This document shows, piece after piece, positions 35,229 through 45,500 of a stretch of 64,000 bases of DNA; positions within the stretch are counted from its first letter, which is position 1; every line of letters starts with the position of its first letter. The notes beneath the pieces were generated by a model, which was given only the letters and a program-made list of their open reading frames with translations, was not told the origin of the DNA and searched no databases. The translations under genes and the position numbers were made by a program. Source of the DNA: Roseateles aquatilis (GTDB lineage Bacteria > Pseudomonadota > Gammaproteobacteria > Burkholderiales > Burkholderiaceae_C); the NCBI RefSeq assembly GCF_002205645.1, contig NZ_NIOF01000001.1, forward strand, positions 372,001 to 436,000, read 5' to 3'.

Positions 35229-35334
35229 GAGTGATGAGCAGCACCCAGCTGTGCCAGGGCCACGGACCTTTTGTAGCTTGGATTGGACCGAAAACCCGTT
35301 GTCCCCGCCTGAAGAAGTAAGGGCGATTCTCCGC

Positions 35335-38300
35335 TCAGTTTTGTAACTGCGCCCAGACCTTGTCCAGGCGCTTGACACTGACCGGCTGCGGGGTGCGGAG
35401 CTCCTGCGCGAACAGGCTCACCCGCAGCTCCTCCAGCTGCCAGCGGAAATCGTCGATGCGCGCGTCCGGCGTGCCCTTGAGCTCCGCGACCCGGCGCGAC
35501 CAGCGCTGCTCCAGCGGCCGCAACTCCGCCAGCAGCTTCGCGTCCCGGGCGGCGTCGGCGCGCAGCTTGTCCAGCCGCAGCGTGATGCCCTTGAGGTAAC
35601 GCGGGAAGTGCTGCAGCTGGCTCCACGGCGTCTGCAGCACGAAGCGCTTGGGCATCAGCCGCTGCAACTGCGCCTGCAGATCGTCGACGACCTCCTTCGA
35701 GGCCGAGCGCGTGTCCTTGAGCTTGCGCAGCGCGCCCTGGTACTCGATCAGCACGTTGAAGGCCTGGCGCGCCACTTCCTGCGCGATCAGGTTGAGCCGC
35801 GCGCGGCCCTCTTCCAGCCGCGCCTTGAAGCTGAATTCATCGACAGGCAGCGGGTCCGCGAGGAAGGCGCGCTCCAGCGCGACGGCCACGATCTGGTCGC
35901 GCAATTCCTCCGCCGTCCCCAGGCTCATGAACGCGACCGCCATCTGCGTCAGGTCGGGGATGTTCTTCTCGAGGTACTTCAGCGGCTCCTTGAGCTGCAG
36001 CGCCACCAGCCGGCGCAGGCCGGCGCGGTGCTTGGCGGCGGCGACGTCGGGCTCGTCGAAGACTTCGATCTCGACGTGCCCGCCCTTGTCGATCAGCGCG
36101 GGGAAACCGATCAGCGTCTGGTTGCCGCGGCGGATCTCCATCAGCTCGGGCAACTCACCGAAGGTCCAGGCGGTGTAGGCCTTGGCCGCATCGGTCGCGG
36201 CCTTGGCCGGCGGCGCCACCGTCGCCTTGACGACGCGCGGCCCCTTGCCGTCGGCGGACGGCGCGGGCTCCGGCGCCGGGGCGGACGCGTCGCCCTGCCC
36301 TTGCAGCTTGAGCGCCGCCAGCGCCTGGAACGCCGAGCGCGCCTGGCCGCCCAGTTCCGCCTTCAGCGTCGCCAGGTGGCGGCCCATGCCGAGTTGCCTG
36401 CCGTGCTCGTCGACGACGCGGATGTTCATGAACAGGTGGGCCGGTACCTGCTCCAGCTTGAAGTCGTTGCGCTGCACGGCGACCTGCGAGCGCTCCTTCA
36501 CCGCCTTCAGCAGCACGTCCACCAGCCCACCCTGCGCGAACGGGTGCAACTCGACGAACTCGGCGACGAACTCCGGCAGCGGCGTCAGCCGCGCGCGCGG
36601 CTTCTGATGCAGGCTCTTGAGCAGCGCCAGCACCTTGGCCTCCAGCATGCCGGGCACCAGCCAGTCGGTGCGCTCGTCGTTGACCTGGTTGAGCGCGTAG
36701 ATCGGCACGGTGACGGTCAAGCCGTCGCGGGAGTCGCCGGGCTGATGCAGGTAGGTCGCGACGCAGTCGACGCCGCCCAGGCGGATCGTCTTCGGGAACG
36801 CGTTGCTGGTGACGCCGGCGGCCTCGTGCCGCATCAGCTCGTCGCGGCTGAGTTGCAGCAGGCGCGGGTTGGCCTTGCTGGCCTCGCGGAACCACTTCTC
36901 CAGCGTCACGCCGGAGTACACGTCCGCCGGCAACTGCTGGTCGTAGAAGGCGTGGATCAGCTCGTCGTCGACCAGCACGTCCTGCCGGCGGGACTTGTGC
37001 TCCAGTTCCTCGACCTTGGCGATCTGCTTCTGGTTGTGGGCCAGGAACGGCAGCCGCGTCTCCCAGTCGCCGTTGACCAGGGCCTCGCGGATGAAGATCT
37101 CCCGCGCCGCCGCCGCGTCGACGCGGCCGAAGTTCACGCGTTTGTTGTTGTAGAGCACGATGCCGTAGAGCGTCGCCCGCTCCAGCGCGACGACCTCGGC
37201 GGCCTTCTTCTCCCAGTGCGGCTCCAGCAACTGGGTCTTGATCAGATGGCCGGCGATGCCGGGCAGCCACTGCGGCTCGATCGCCGCGATGCCGCGCCCG
37301 AACAGCCGCGTCGTCTCCACCAGCTCGGCCGCCACGATCCAGCGCCCCGGCTTCTTGCTCAGGTGCGCGCCGGGATGGCGCCAGAACTTGATGCCGCGCG
37401 CGCCGAGGTACCAGTCGTCGTCGTCCGACTTCAGGCCGATGTTGCCCAGCAGGCCCGCCAGCATCGACAGGTGGACCTGCTCGTAGGTCGCCGGCGCGCC
37501 GTTCAGGCGCCAGCCGTGCTCGGCCACCACGGTGTGAAGCTGCGAGTAGATGTCGCGCCACTCGCGCACGCGGCGCGGATTGACGAAGTTGTCCCGCAGC
37601 AGTTGCTCCTGCCGGCGGTTGGAGAGCTTGTGCTCGCCCTCGCCGCCGCGGCTCTCGCCGATCCACTTCCAGAGCTTCAGATAGCCCATGAACTCCGACT
37701 TCTCGTCGTCGAACTTCTTGTGCTTCTCGTCGGCCTGCTGCTGCTGGTCCATCGGGCGGTCGCGCACGTCCTGGCCGGTCAACGCGCTGGCGATCACCAG
37801 CACCTCGCTGAGCGCGTCGCGCTTGCGCGCCTCCAGGATCATCCGGCCCACGCGTGGATCGAGCGGCAGCCGGGACAGCTCGTCGCCCATCGGGGTCAGC
37901 TCGTTGCGTTCGTCGACGGCGCCCAGCTCATTGAGCAACTGGTAGCCGTCGGCGATCGCCTTGCGCGGCGGCGGCTCGATGAACGGGAAGTCCTCGACCT
38001 GGCCCAGGTGCAGCGCCTTCATCCGCAGGATCACGCCCGCGAGCGAGCTGCGCAGGATCTCCGGATCGGTGAAGCGCGGCCGGCCGAGGTAGTCCTTCTC
38101 GTCGTACAGCCGGATGCAGATGCCGTTGCTGACGCGGCCGCAGCGGCCCGCGCGCTGGTTGGCCGCCGCCTGGCTGATGTTCTCGACCTGCAGCTGCTCG
38201 ACCTTGTTGCGATAGCTGTAGCGCTTGACCCGGGCCAGGCCCGGATCGATGACGTAGCGGATGCCGGGCACCGTCAGCGAGGTCTCGGCGACATTGGTCG

Positions 38301-39441
38301 CCAGCACGATGCGCGGCTGGCCGTGCGGCTGGAAGACGCGGTTCTGCTCCTGCTCGGACAGGCGCGCGAACAGCGGCAACACCTCCACGCCGGGCGGATG
38401 GTGTTTGCGCAGGGCGTCGGCGGCCTCGCGGATCTCGCGCTCGCCGGGCAGGAAGACCAGCACGTCGCCGCGGCCGTCGCGCCAGAGCTCGTCGACGGCA
38501 TCGCAGATGGCGTTGTTGACGTCGTACTCGCGCGATTCCTCGAAGGGCCGGTAGCGCTGCTCGACCGGGAACAGCCGACCCGAGACCATGATGGTCGGCG
38601 CCGGCCCCTTGGCGGAGGCGAAGTGCCGCGCGAAGCGGTCCGCGTCGATGGTGGCCGACGTGACGATCACCTTCAGGTCGGGCCGGCGCGGCAGGATCTC
38701 GCGCAGGTAGCCGAGCAGGAAGTCGATGTTGAGGCTGCGCTCGTGGGCCTCGTCGATGATCAGCGTGTCGTAGGCCTGCAGCAGCGGATCGGTCTGCGTC
38801 TCGGCCAGCAGGATGCCGTCCGTCATCAGCTTGACCGAGGCGCCGGCCGAGAGCCGGTCCTGGAAGCGCACCTTGTAGCCGACCACGTCGCCCAGCGGCG
38901 ACTTGAGCTCCTCGGCGATGCGCTTGGCGACGCTGGACGCCGCGATCCGGCGCGGCTGCGTGTGGCCGATCAGCCCGCCGCCGTTGCCGCGCCCGCGGCC
39001 CATGGCCAGCGCGATCTTGGGCAACTGGGTGGTCTTGCCCGACCCGGTCTCGCCGCAGACGATGACGACCTGGTGCTCCTCGATCGCCCGCGTGATCTCG
39101 TCGCGGCGGCCGGAGACCGGCAGCAACTCGGGGAACTCGATCGGCGGGATGGGCGTGGCCGGCGCCCGGTCGGCGCGGGGGGGCCGCGGCGGGCGGTCGG
39201 CACGCGGCGGACGTTCGGCGCGCGGCGGTCGGTCCGGCCCGGGCGCCCGGTCGGCGCCGGTCGCACGGTCACCCCGGGGCGGACGGTCCGTGCCCGGCGG
39301 GCGGTCGCCCCGGGGCGGTCGCGCGGACGGACGGTCGGCGGCGGGCTCGGACGGACGCTCGGCGCGCGGCGGGCGGGGGTCCTTCGGAGTCGGCGGCGAT
39401 GGCGGCGACGGCGGGGCGGGGGCGTTGGTGTTCTGACTCAC
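35335..39441 (-). CDS. hrpA: ATP-dependent RNA helicase HrpA
   Basis: The 1368-residue length fits HrpA. After a disordered tail of about 100 residues come the DEAH helicase motifs: Walker A GETGSGKTT (130-138), DEAHERSLN (230-238), SAT in VIVTSATIDADRF, and QRAGRCGR. Helicase-associated domains and the long C-terminal DUF3418 region follow. HrpA is an RNA helicase linked to rescue of stalled ribosomes and mRNA processing. The N-terminal tail is unusual: residues about 20-98 are near-repeats of R-P-P-R-A/G-D/E. The gene probably heads an operon with the two HDOD genes. Confidence 0.96.
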   Translation of the reverse strand: MSQNTNAPAPPSPPSPPTPKDPRPPRAERPSEPAADRPSARPPRGDRPPGTDRPPRGDRATGADRAPGPDRPPRAERPPRADRPPRPPRADRAPATPIPPIEFPELLPVSGRRDEITRAIEEHQVVIVCGETGSGKTTQLPKIALAMGRGRGNGGGLIGHTQPRRIAASSVAKRIAEELKSPLGDVVGYKVRFQDRLSAGASVKLMTDGILLAETQTDPLLQAYDTLIIDEAHERSLNIDFLLGYLREILPRRPDLKVIVTSATIDADRFARHFASAKGPAPTIMVSGRLFPVEQRYRPFEESREYDVNNAICDAVDELWRDGRGDVLVFLPGEREIREAADALRKHHPPGVEVLPLFARLSEQEQNRVFQPHGQPRIVLATNVAETSLTVPGIRYVIDPGLARVKRYSYRNKVEQLQVENISQAAANQRAGRCGRVSNGICIRLYDEKDYLGRPRFTDPEILRSSLAGVILRMKALHLGQVEDFPFIEPPPRKAIADGYQLLNELGAVDERNELTPMGDELSRLPLDPRVGRMILEARKRDALSEVLVIASALTGQDVRDRPMDQQQQADEKHKKFDDEKSEFMGYLKLWKWIGESRGGEGEHKLSNRRQEQLLRDNFVNPRRVREWRDIYSQLHTVVAEHGWRLNGAPATYEQVHLSMLAGLLGNIGLKSDDDDWYLGARGIKFWRHPGAHLSKKPGRWIVAAELVETTRLFGRGIAAIEPQWLPGIAGHLIKTQLLEPHWEKKAAEVVALERATLYGIVLYNNKRVNFGRVDAAAAREIFIREALVNGDWETRLPFLAHNQKQIAKVEELEHKSRRQDVLVDDELIHAFYDQQLPADVYSGVTLEKWFREASKANPRLLQLSRDELMRHEAAGVTSNAFPKTIRLGGVDCVATYLHQPGDSRDGLTVTVPIYALNQVNDERTDWLVPGMLEAKVLALLKSLHQKPRARLTPLPEFVAEFVELHPFAQGGLVDVLLKAVKERSQVAVQRNDFKLEQVPAHLFMNIRVVDEHGRQLGMGRHLATLKAELGGQARSAFQALAALKLQGQGDASAPAPEPAPSADGKGPRVVKATVAPPAKAATDAAKAYTAWTFGELPELMEIRRGNQTLIGFPALIDKGGHVEIEVFDEPDVAAAKHRAGLRRLVALQLKEPLKYLEKNIPDLTQMAVAFMSLGTAEELRDQIVAVALERAFLADPLPVDEFSFKARLEEGRARLNLIAQEVARQAFNVLIEYQGALRKLKDTRSASKEVVDDLQAQLQRLMPKRFVLQTPWSQLQHFPRYLKGITLRLDKLRADAARDAKLLAELRPLEQRWSRRVAELKGTPDARIDDFRWQLEELRVSLFAQELRTPQPVSVKRLDKVWAQLQN
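39148..39390 (-). repeat. Degenerate coding repeats in the hrpA N-terminus
   Basis: Short GC-rich units encoding RPPRAD, RPPRGD, RPPRAE and variants repeat about ten times in frame. The encoded segment is positively charged, proline-rich and almost certainly disordered, suggesting RNA binding. Repeat number is likely to vary between strains. Confidence 0.7.
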
Positions 39442-39483
39442 GGGGCGCGGATTATCTCGCGCCCCGCGCGGCCGTCCCGGACG

Positions 39484-39885
39484 TCAGGCCTTCTCGTCCG
39501 GCATCTCCACGTAGGTGATGACGTTGAACACGGCGCCCTGCGGATCCTGCAGCGTCGCCATGCGGCCCACCGTCGGCACCTCCATGATCTCCATCAGCAC
39601 CTTGGCGCCCATCTGCCTGGCCTGCGCCACCGTGTCGTCGACGTTGTCCACGGTCACGTACACGCCCCAGGCGGGCGGCATGCCCTGCTGCGGGCAGGCG
39701 GTCAGGCCGCCGACGGCCGTGTCGCCCACCTTCAGCACCTGATAGGGCGGCGCGCCGGGCGGCCCGCCGGGCATGGACTCGACGCTCCATCCAAAGAGCT
39801 TGCCGTAGAACTCGGCCGCCTTGGCGGGGTCGCTGGTCAGCAGCTCGGACCAGCTGAAGGCACCGTGTGTCTTGAAGACTTCCAT
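39484..39885 (-). CDS. VOC-family (glyoxalase/bleomycin-resistance-like) protein
   Basis: The 133-residue protein starts at ATG 39885 behind AGGAGCG. It has two beta-alpha-beta-beta-beta units: FSWSELLTSDPAKAAEFYGKLFGW in the first and WGVYVTVDNVDDTVAQARQMGAKVL with DPQGAVFNVITY in the second. Such vicinal-oxygen-chelate proteins include glyoxalases, dioxygenases and antibiotic-binding proteins; the reaction here is unknown. It is divergent from argA, with about 110 bp between the start codons. Confidence 0.88.
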   Translation of the reverse strand: MEVFKTHGAFSWSELLTSDPAKAAEFYGKLFGWSVESMPGGPPGAPPYQVLKVGDTAVGGLTACPQQGMPPAWGVYVTVDNVDDTVAQARQMGAKVLMEIMEVPTVGRMATLQDPQGAVFNVITYVEMPDEKA

Positions 39886-39995
39886 CGCTCGCTCCTGGGG
39901 GTGTTGTGGAGGCGCCATGCTCCGCCACCCGCCCGTGCGCCGCAAGTGACCCCGCGCCTGTGTTGAGGGGACAGGCTGTTGCACAATCCGCGCCC

Positions 39996-41336
39996 ATGAG
40001 CCTGGTTTTCCCCCATACCTTCGTGCCGTGGTTTCGCGCGGTCGCGCCCTATATCCACGCGTACCGCGGTGAAACTTTCGTCGTCGGAATGACAGGGGAA
40101 ATGATCGCGGCCGGCAAGCTCAACAGCTTCGTCCAGGATCTGGCGATCATGCATGCGATGGGCATCAAGATCGTGCTGGTCCACGGTTTCCGCCCGCAGG
40201 TCAACGAGCAACTCGCCGCCAAGGGCCACCAGCCGCAATACAGCCACGGCATGCGCATCACCGACGGCATCACCCTCGATTGCGCCCAGGAGGCCGCCGG
40301 CCAATTGCGCTTTGAAATCGAGGCGGCGTTTTCGCAGGGCCTGCCCAATACGCCGATGGCCAATTCCACGGTGCGCGTGGTGTCAGGCAATTTCCTGACG
40401 GCGCGGCCGGTCGGCATCGTCGACGGCGTCGATTTCAAGCACAGCGGCATCGTGCGCCGCGTCGACGCGGCGGCGATCCAGCGCGCCATCGATATCGGCG
40501 CGATCGTGCTGATGTCGCCGTTCGGTTTCTCACCCACCGGCGACGCCTTCAATCTCATGATGGAAGACGTCGCAACGGAAACCGCGATCGCGCTGCAGGC
40601 CGACAAGCTGCTGTTCATGACGGAAGTCGACGGCGTTCGCGAGAATCCGGACGACCCGGACAGCGCGATCGATACCGAACTCGCGCTGGCCGACGCGAAA
40701 CGCCTGATCGGGAAACTCCCGCCGCCCACGCAGCCGACCGATGTCGGTTTTTATCTGAAGTACTGCGTGAAGGCGTGCGAATCCGGCGTGGAACGTTCGC
40801 ACATCCTGCCGTTCTCGGTCGACGGCGCGTTGCTGCAGGAGGTCTATACCCATGACGGCATCGGCACGATGGTGGTCGACGAGAAACTGGAAAGCCTGCG
40901 CGAAGCGACCCACGACGATATCGGCAGCCTGATTGCGTTGATCGAACCGTTCGAGCGCGACGGCACGCTGGTCAAGCGCGACCGCAGCGAAATCGAACGC
41001 GACATCGAGTCCTATACCGTCATCGAACACGACGGCGTGATATTCGGCTGCGCCGCGCTGCATCCCTATCAGGAAGCGCGCACCGCCGAAATGGCGGCGC
41101 TGACGGTGTCCAGCGCGGTCCAGGGCCAGGGCGACGGCGAGCGCATCCTCAAGCGCATCGAGCAACGCGCCAAGGCGATGGGCCTGAGCAGCATCTTCGT
41201 GCTGACCACCCGCACCATGCATTGGTTCATCAAACGCGGCTTCCAGCCGGTCGACCCGAACTGGTTGCCCGAGGAACGCAAGCGCAAATACAACTGGGAT
41301 CGGCGTTCGCAGGTCCTCGTCAAGAAACTGGGTTGA
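39996..41336 (+). CDS. argA: N-acetylglutamate synthase
   Basis: ArgA makes N-acetylglutamate from glutamate and acetyl-CoA, the first step of arginine synthesis. The 446-residue protein has an amino-acid-kinase-like N-terminal domain (KIVLVHGFRPQVNEQL, GIVDGVDFKHSGIVRRVD) that senses arginine in this class and a C-terminal GNAT domain (ALTVSSAVQGQGDGERILKRIE). The architecture fits classical ArgA and not the short ArgJ or GNAT-only types. Codon third positions and base composition appear a little less GC-extreme than the neighbours. yggX follows after 104 bp. Confidence 0.95.
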   Translation: MSLVFPHTFVPWFRAVAPYIHAYRGETFVVGMTGEMIAAGKLNSFVQDLAIMHAMGIKIVLVHGFRPQVNEQLAAKGHQPQYSHGMRITDGITLDCAQEAAGQLRFEIEAAFSQGLPNTPMANSTVRVVSGNFLTARPVGIVDGVDFKHSGIVRRVDAAAIQRAIDIGAIVLMSPFGFSPTGDAFNLMMEDVATETAIALQADKLLFMTEVDGVRENPDDPDSAIDTELALADAKRLIGKLPPPTQPTDVGFYLKYCVKACESGVERSHILPFSVDGALLQEVYTHDGIGTMVVDEKLESLREATHDDIGSLIALIEPFERDGTLVKRDRSEIERDIESYTVIEHDGVIFGCAALHPYQEARTAEMAALTVSSAVQGQGDGERILKRIEQRAKAMGLSSIFVLTTRTMHWFIKRGFQPVDPNWLPEERKRKYNWDRRSQVLVKKLG

Positions 41337-41440
41337 AGCCCGCCGCCCGCGCCATCACCGTGGCGATCGGCGCGATCTTCTTCCCGGGTTCTTTTGTTCC
41401 ACACACTCCCCCAACACTTTTTTGAGCATCGAGGTTTGAT

Positions 41441-41713
41441 ATGGCTCGCACCGTGCAATGCGTTTATCTGAAGAAGGAAGCCGACGGCATGGACTTTCCC
41501 GTCTATCCCGGCGAACTGGGCAAGCGCATCTATGAGAACGTGTCCAAGGAAGCCTGGGCCGCGTGGATGAAGCACCAGACCATGCTGGTCAACGAAAACC
41601 GCCTGAATCTGGCCGACCAGCGCGCCCGCCAATACCTCGCGCGGCAGATGGAACAGTTCTTCTTCGGCGACGGCGCGGAACAGCCCGCCGGTTATGTTCC
41701 GCCGGCGGCCTGA
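41441..41713 (+). CDS. yggX: Fe(II) trafficking / oxidative damage protection protein YggX
   Basis: The 90-residue protein has the family opening [23 protein letters not shown] with its single conserved Cys and the segment [20 protein letters not shown]. YggX protects Fe-S clusters from oxidative damage and is proposed to handle labile iron. It lies downstream of argA and is followed by a strong terminator. Confidence 0.96.
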   Translation: MARTVQCVYLKKEADGMDFPVYPGELGKRIYENVSKEAWAAWMKHQTMLVNENRLNLADQRARQYLARQMEQFFFGDGAEQPAGYVPPAA

Positions 41714-41733
41714 TTTCATCCACCCCACGCACA

Positions 41734-41766
41734 GACGGTCCGTTCAACGGGCCGTTTTTTTTTTTG
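41734..41766 (+). terminator. Rho-independent terminator of argA-yggX
   Basis: The stem ACGGTCCG / CGGGCCGT (one G-U pair) with a 5-base loop is followed by a run of eleven T. Confidence 0.92.
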
Positions 41767-41890
41767 ACTTGTTCGTCCGACTGACCCACGTTTGCCAGTG
41801 AAGCCCCTGCCTGGAAGTGGGCGCGATCCGTGATTCGTGTCAATCGCCACCAAATCCGTTGAGGATTGGGCGATACCGGCAATTACCCCC

Positions 41891-41921
41891 TTGCAAAGAA
41901 TCTCAAATCCCTGCCTATAAT
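41891..41921 (+). promoter_or_regulatory. Strong sigma-70 promoter of the H-NS-like gene
   Basis: TTGCAA, a 19-bp spacer and a perfect TATAAT stand 50 bp upstream of the start codon, inside a locally AT-rich interval (41714-41971), as often seen for auto-regulated nucleoid proteins. Confidence 0.65.
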
Positions 41922-41971
41922 GCTGCAATCCCTTTCGGGGGAGCTGTTTAACCACGCGAGGAATTGCATAA

Positions 41972-42274
41972 ATGGCATCGCTCAAAGACCTCCTGGCCCA
42001 GCGGGCCGCCCTCGAACAGCAAATCGCGGAAACCCAGGAGCGCGAGCGCTCCGACGCGATCGCCAAAGTCAAGACGCTGATGCAGGAATACGGCCTGTCG
42101 GTGGCGGACCTGTCGACACGCGCCGCCAAGACCGGCGCGACCAAGGCGTCCAAGGTGGCCGCGAAATATCGCAACAAGGCCACCGGCGAAACCTGGAGCG
42201 GTCGCGGCCTGCAGCCCAAGTGGCTGAAGGCGGCGATTTCCGGCGGCGCCAAGCTGGAAGACTTCGTCATCTGA
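41972..42274 (+). CDS. H-NS family nucleoid-associated protein
   Basis: The 100-residue protein has an N-terminal coiled coil for oligomerisation (LKDLLAQRAALEQQIAETQERERSDAI). The C-terminal DNA-binding domain matches the H-NS signature of Burkholderiales proteins (KYRNKATGETWSGRGLQPKWLKAAI; the loop SGRGLQPKW corresponds to the AT-hook-like minor-groove motif). It silences AT-rich DNA and shapes the nucleoid. ATG 41972 is 50 bp downstream of a strong promoter, and the gene has its own terminator. Confidence 0.94.
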   Translation: MASLKDLLAQRAALEQQIAETQERERSDAIAKVKTLMQEYGLSVADLSTRAAKTGATKASKVAAKYRNKATGETWSGRGLQPKWLKAAISGGAKLEDFVI

Positions 42275-42371
42275 TCGATATCCGACCGACGACCGGCCCT
42301 TTCGCATTCAGCGCGCGCCGTCTGGTGCGTATCGCCTAGCGCGATTCATTCGCTGGCGCCGGCCCCTCCTC

Positions 42372-42398
42372 GAAAGCCACCCTCGCGGTGGCTTTCTG
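42372..42398 (+). terminator. Rho-independent terminator of the H-NS-like gene
   Basis: GAAAGCCACC / GGTGGCTTTC is a perfect 10-bp stem with a 5-base loop, about 100 bp after the stop codon. The T-run is short. Confidence 0.75.
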
Positions 42399-42576
42399 CA
42401 TTTCGGCGCGTGCTGATGCAAGTCGGTGCAGCTTGGCGAATGGCGGAGCGCGGCCCCGTCGCGAACTCCCTCATTCCGGGGGGCCTCCCCCGCGCAGCAG
42501 GGATAGCGCTGACCGGCCGCGGCCGCGGGCGGCGCTAGCATCCGCCGCCGCCTGCCTCCGCTCACCGCATCCCACC

Positions 42577-45500
42577 TTGAAATCCGAGTTGTCCGCCCCC
42601 GCCGGTTGGGCCCTGCCCAGCCTGCCTCGACGCCTGCTGTCCGCGGCGCTGCCGGGCCTCCTGTTGCTCGCCGCCGTGGCGCTGCTGCTGATCGGCGCGG
42701 TCTGGGCGGACTGGCGCCCCGTCGCCTGGTGGCCGCTGCCGGCGTTGGGCCTGGCGCTGATGTGGAGCGCCGGCCCCGTCGTGGCCTTGGCGCTGACCGC
42801 CGCCGCGGCACTCGCCGCGTGGCTCGTCGGGCCGACGGCCCTGCCCGGCGCCGTGCTTCTGCAGCTGTGGTTGAACTGGCCGGCGCTGATGCTGCTACGT
42901 CGCCTGGGCGTGACGCCGGCGCTGGACCAGCCCTTCATGCTGCGCCGCTTCGCCGTGCCGATGCTGATGGCGTTGCCGCTGGCGGCCGCGGTGCTGCATC
43001 AGGTGGGGCTCGTGCTGCTGGGCACGCCCGCCGCCGCGCCGCTCGACATGCTCGCGCGCGACGCGGCGTTGATCGCCAGCAGCGTCGCCGCCGGTCTGCC
43101 GCTGAGCGCGCTGCTGCAGCACCCCGCCGGCCTGCGCCTGTACCACTTGCGCGCGCCGGCCACGGCGATGGGCGCGCTGCTGCTGCTCGGCGCCGCGCTG
43201 ACCTGGGCGCTCGCCTCGCTGGCCGGCGCCCGCCTGCTGCCCGGTGGCTGGTTGATGGCACTGGTGGCCGCGGCGCTGCCGCTGCTGGCGCGCGCCGAAT
43301 GGCTGCGCAGCCTGGACGAGCGCCGCGAGTGGCGCGCCAAGCTCGACGACGCCGGCCTGGCGCTCGCCCAGTGGATTCCCGGTGAATCGCTGACCTCGTC
43401 GCTGGGCTGGCAGACGCGCCTGGGCGCGCCGGATCCCGCCGAGCCGCTGGCCTGGCTGGACCGCGTGCACGCCGTCGACCGCATGACGCTGGAAGAGCGC
43501 CTGCCCGCGCTGCTCCACGAGGACGACCAGGACACGCTGCGCCACCCGATCCGGCTCCAGGACGACGACGGCGCCTGGCTGTGGCACGAGCTGCGCTTCC
43601 AGGTCGTGCGTCGCGACCCGCGCGGCCGCGCCCGCCGCGTGCTGGCCAGCCTGCAGGACATCCAGTGGCGCCGCACCGCGGAGGAACGCCAGCGCCTGAG
43701 CAGCGGGCTGTTCCAGCACCTGCACGAGGGGCTGGCCATCACCGATCTGGAGCACCGGCTGCTCGACGCCAACCCGGCCTACTGGGCGCTGATGGGCGAG
43801 CTGCTGGACGCGCCCGCGGGCCTCGTGATCGACGAGGGCGCGCCCGCCGCGCCCGATGCCGGCGAGGCACTGCGCCGCCGCCTGCTCGGCCAGACCGCGC
43901 TGCCGATGGACGAGGCGCAGCTGCGCCGTGGCGGCCACGACCCCGAGGCCATCGCCGACACGCTCGCCGACCCGGCCGGCCATTGGCAAGGGCTGGTGAA
44001 GGTGCGCGCCGCCGGGGGTCACGCGAAGACCTTGCGGCTGACGGTGTCATCGATCCCGGAACCCGCGGGCCCGCCGCGCTACCGCGTGCTGGCGCTGACC
44101 GACCTCACCCAGGAGCTGCAACAGCAGCAGGCGCTGGAGCGGCTGGGGCGCTTCGACGCGCTGACCGGATTGCCCAACGAGCACGAGTTCCAGCGCCGCC
44201 TGCAGGCCGCGCTGCAGACCAGCCAACAGATCGGCCCCGGCTTCATGCTGTGTGTGGCGCGCGTGGACCTGGACGGTTTCGCCGCGTTCAATCGCCGCCA
44301 CGGCGCCATCCGCGCCGACCAGGCACTGCGCGAGCTGGCGCGGCGTCTGGGCACCGCGCTGCGGCAGGCGCCGCAATGGTCGGACGAGGTCGCCCGGCTG
44401 GGCGGCGACGAATTCGGCCTGCTGCTGCGCGTGCAGAACGCCGAGGAGGCGCAGCTCGCGCTGGACCGCCTGGTGCAGGTGTTGCGCCGGCCGATCGACC
44501 TCGATGGCGAGGGGGACGGCGCGATGGTGGACGTCAGCCTGGACAGCGCGCGCACGGAGCCGATGACGCTCGGCGACGACGACCCCACCGTGCCCGGCGG
44601 GCTGATGCCGTTCGCCGAAGACACGCTGGCACCCCGGCTGAGCGCCAGCGTCGGCGCCACGCTGTACCCGCAGGACGGCGGCGAGGCCGAGACGCTGATG
44701 CGTCACGCCGCGCACGCGCTGTACCGTGTCAAGCGCAGCGGCCGGGACGGCGTGCAGTTCTTCGACGTCGAGAAACGCCGCCACCGCGAGGCGCAGGCGC
44801 AGGCCGTCCTGCGCGTGCAGCAGGCGCTGGATGCCGGCGAGCTGTGCCTGTATTACCAGCCCAAGCTGGACCTGGTCAGCGGCGCGCTGCTGGGCGCGGA
44901 AGCGCTGCTGCGCTGGCGCCACCCGCAGCGCGGGCTGCTGGCGCCAGCCACCTTCCTGCCGACGGTGGAGCGCAGCGGCATGGCCGCGCAGCTCGGCCAC
45001 TGGGTCCTGGAACAGGCCCTGGACCAGCTGCGCCGCTGGCGCGCGGCCGGCCTGGACATCGAGTTGAGCGTCAACATCAGCCCGCGCCATCTGGCCGCAC
45101 CGGCCTTCGGCCCGCGCCTGGCGGCGCTGCTCGCGCGGCACCCGGACGTGCCGCCGGACCGGCTGGTGCTGGAGCTGCTCGAATCGAGCGCGCTGGACGA
45201 CGTCGAGCAGGCCAAGCGTCTGCTGGCGGACTGCAAACGGCTCGGGCTGCGGTTGGCGATGGATGACTTCGGCACCGGGTACGCGACGCTGTCGGTGCTC
45301 AAGCAACTGCCGCTGGACCAGCTCAAGATCGACCGGTCCTTCGTGCAGACGATGCTGGTCGATCCGCAGGACCGCGCGCTGGTGCAGGGCGTGATCGCGC
45401 TGGCCGGCCAATTCGGCTGCGCGCTGGTGGCCGAGGGCGTCGAATCGCCGGCCCACGCGCAGGCGCTGGTGGCGCTCGGCTGCCACGTCGGCCAGGGCAG

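Noticed and set aside
39148-39390. Possible CRISPR or minisatellite array
   Set aside because: Units are short, imperfect, in frame and without regular spacers. They encode the Arg/Pro tail of HrpA.
35608-39966. A 1452-codon open frame on the plus strand across hrpA
   Set aside because: Impressive in length, but it is the antisense of hrpA; the absence of stops follows from high GC at third positions. No ribosome-binding site or domain was seen.
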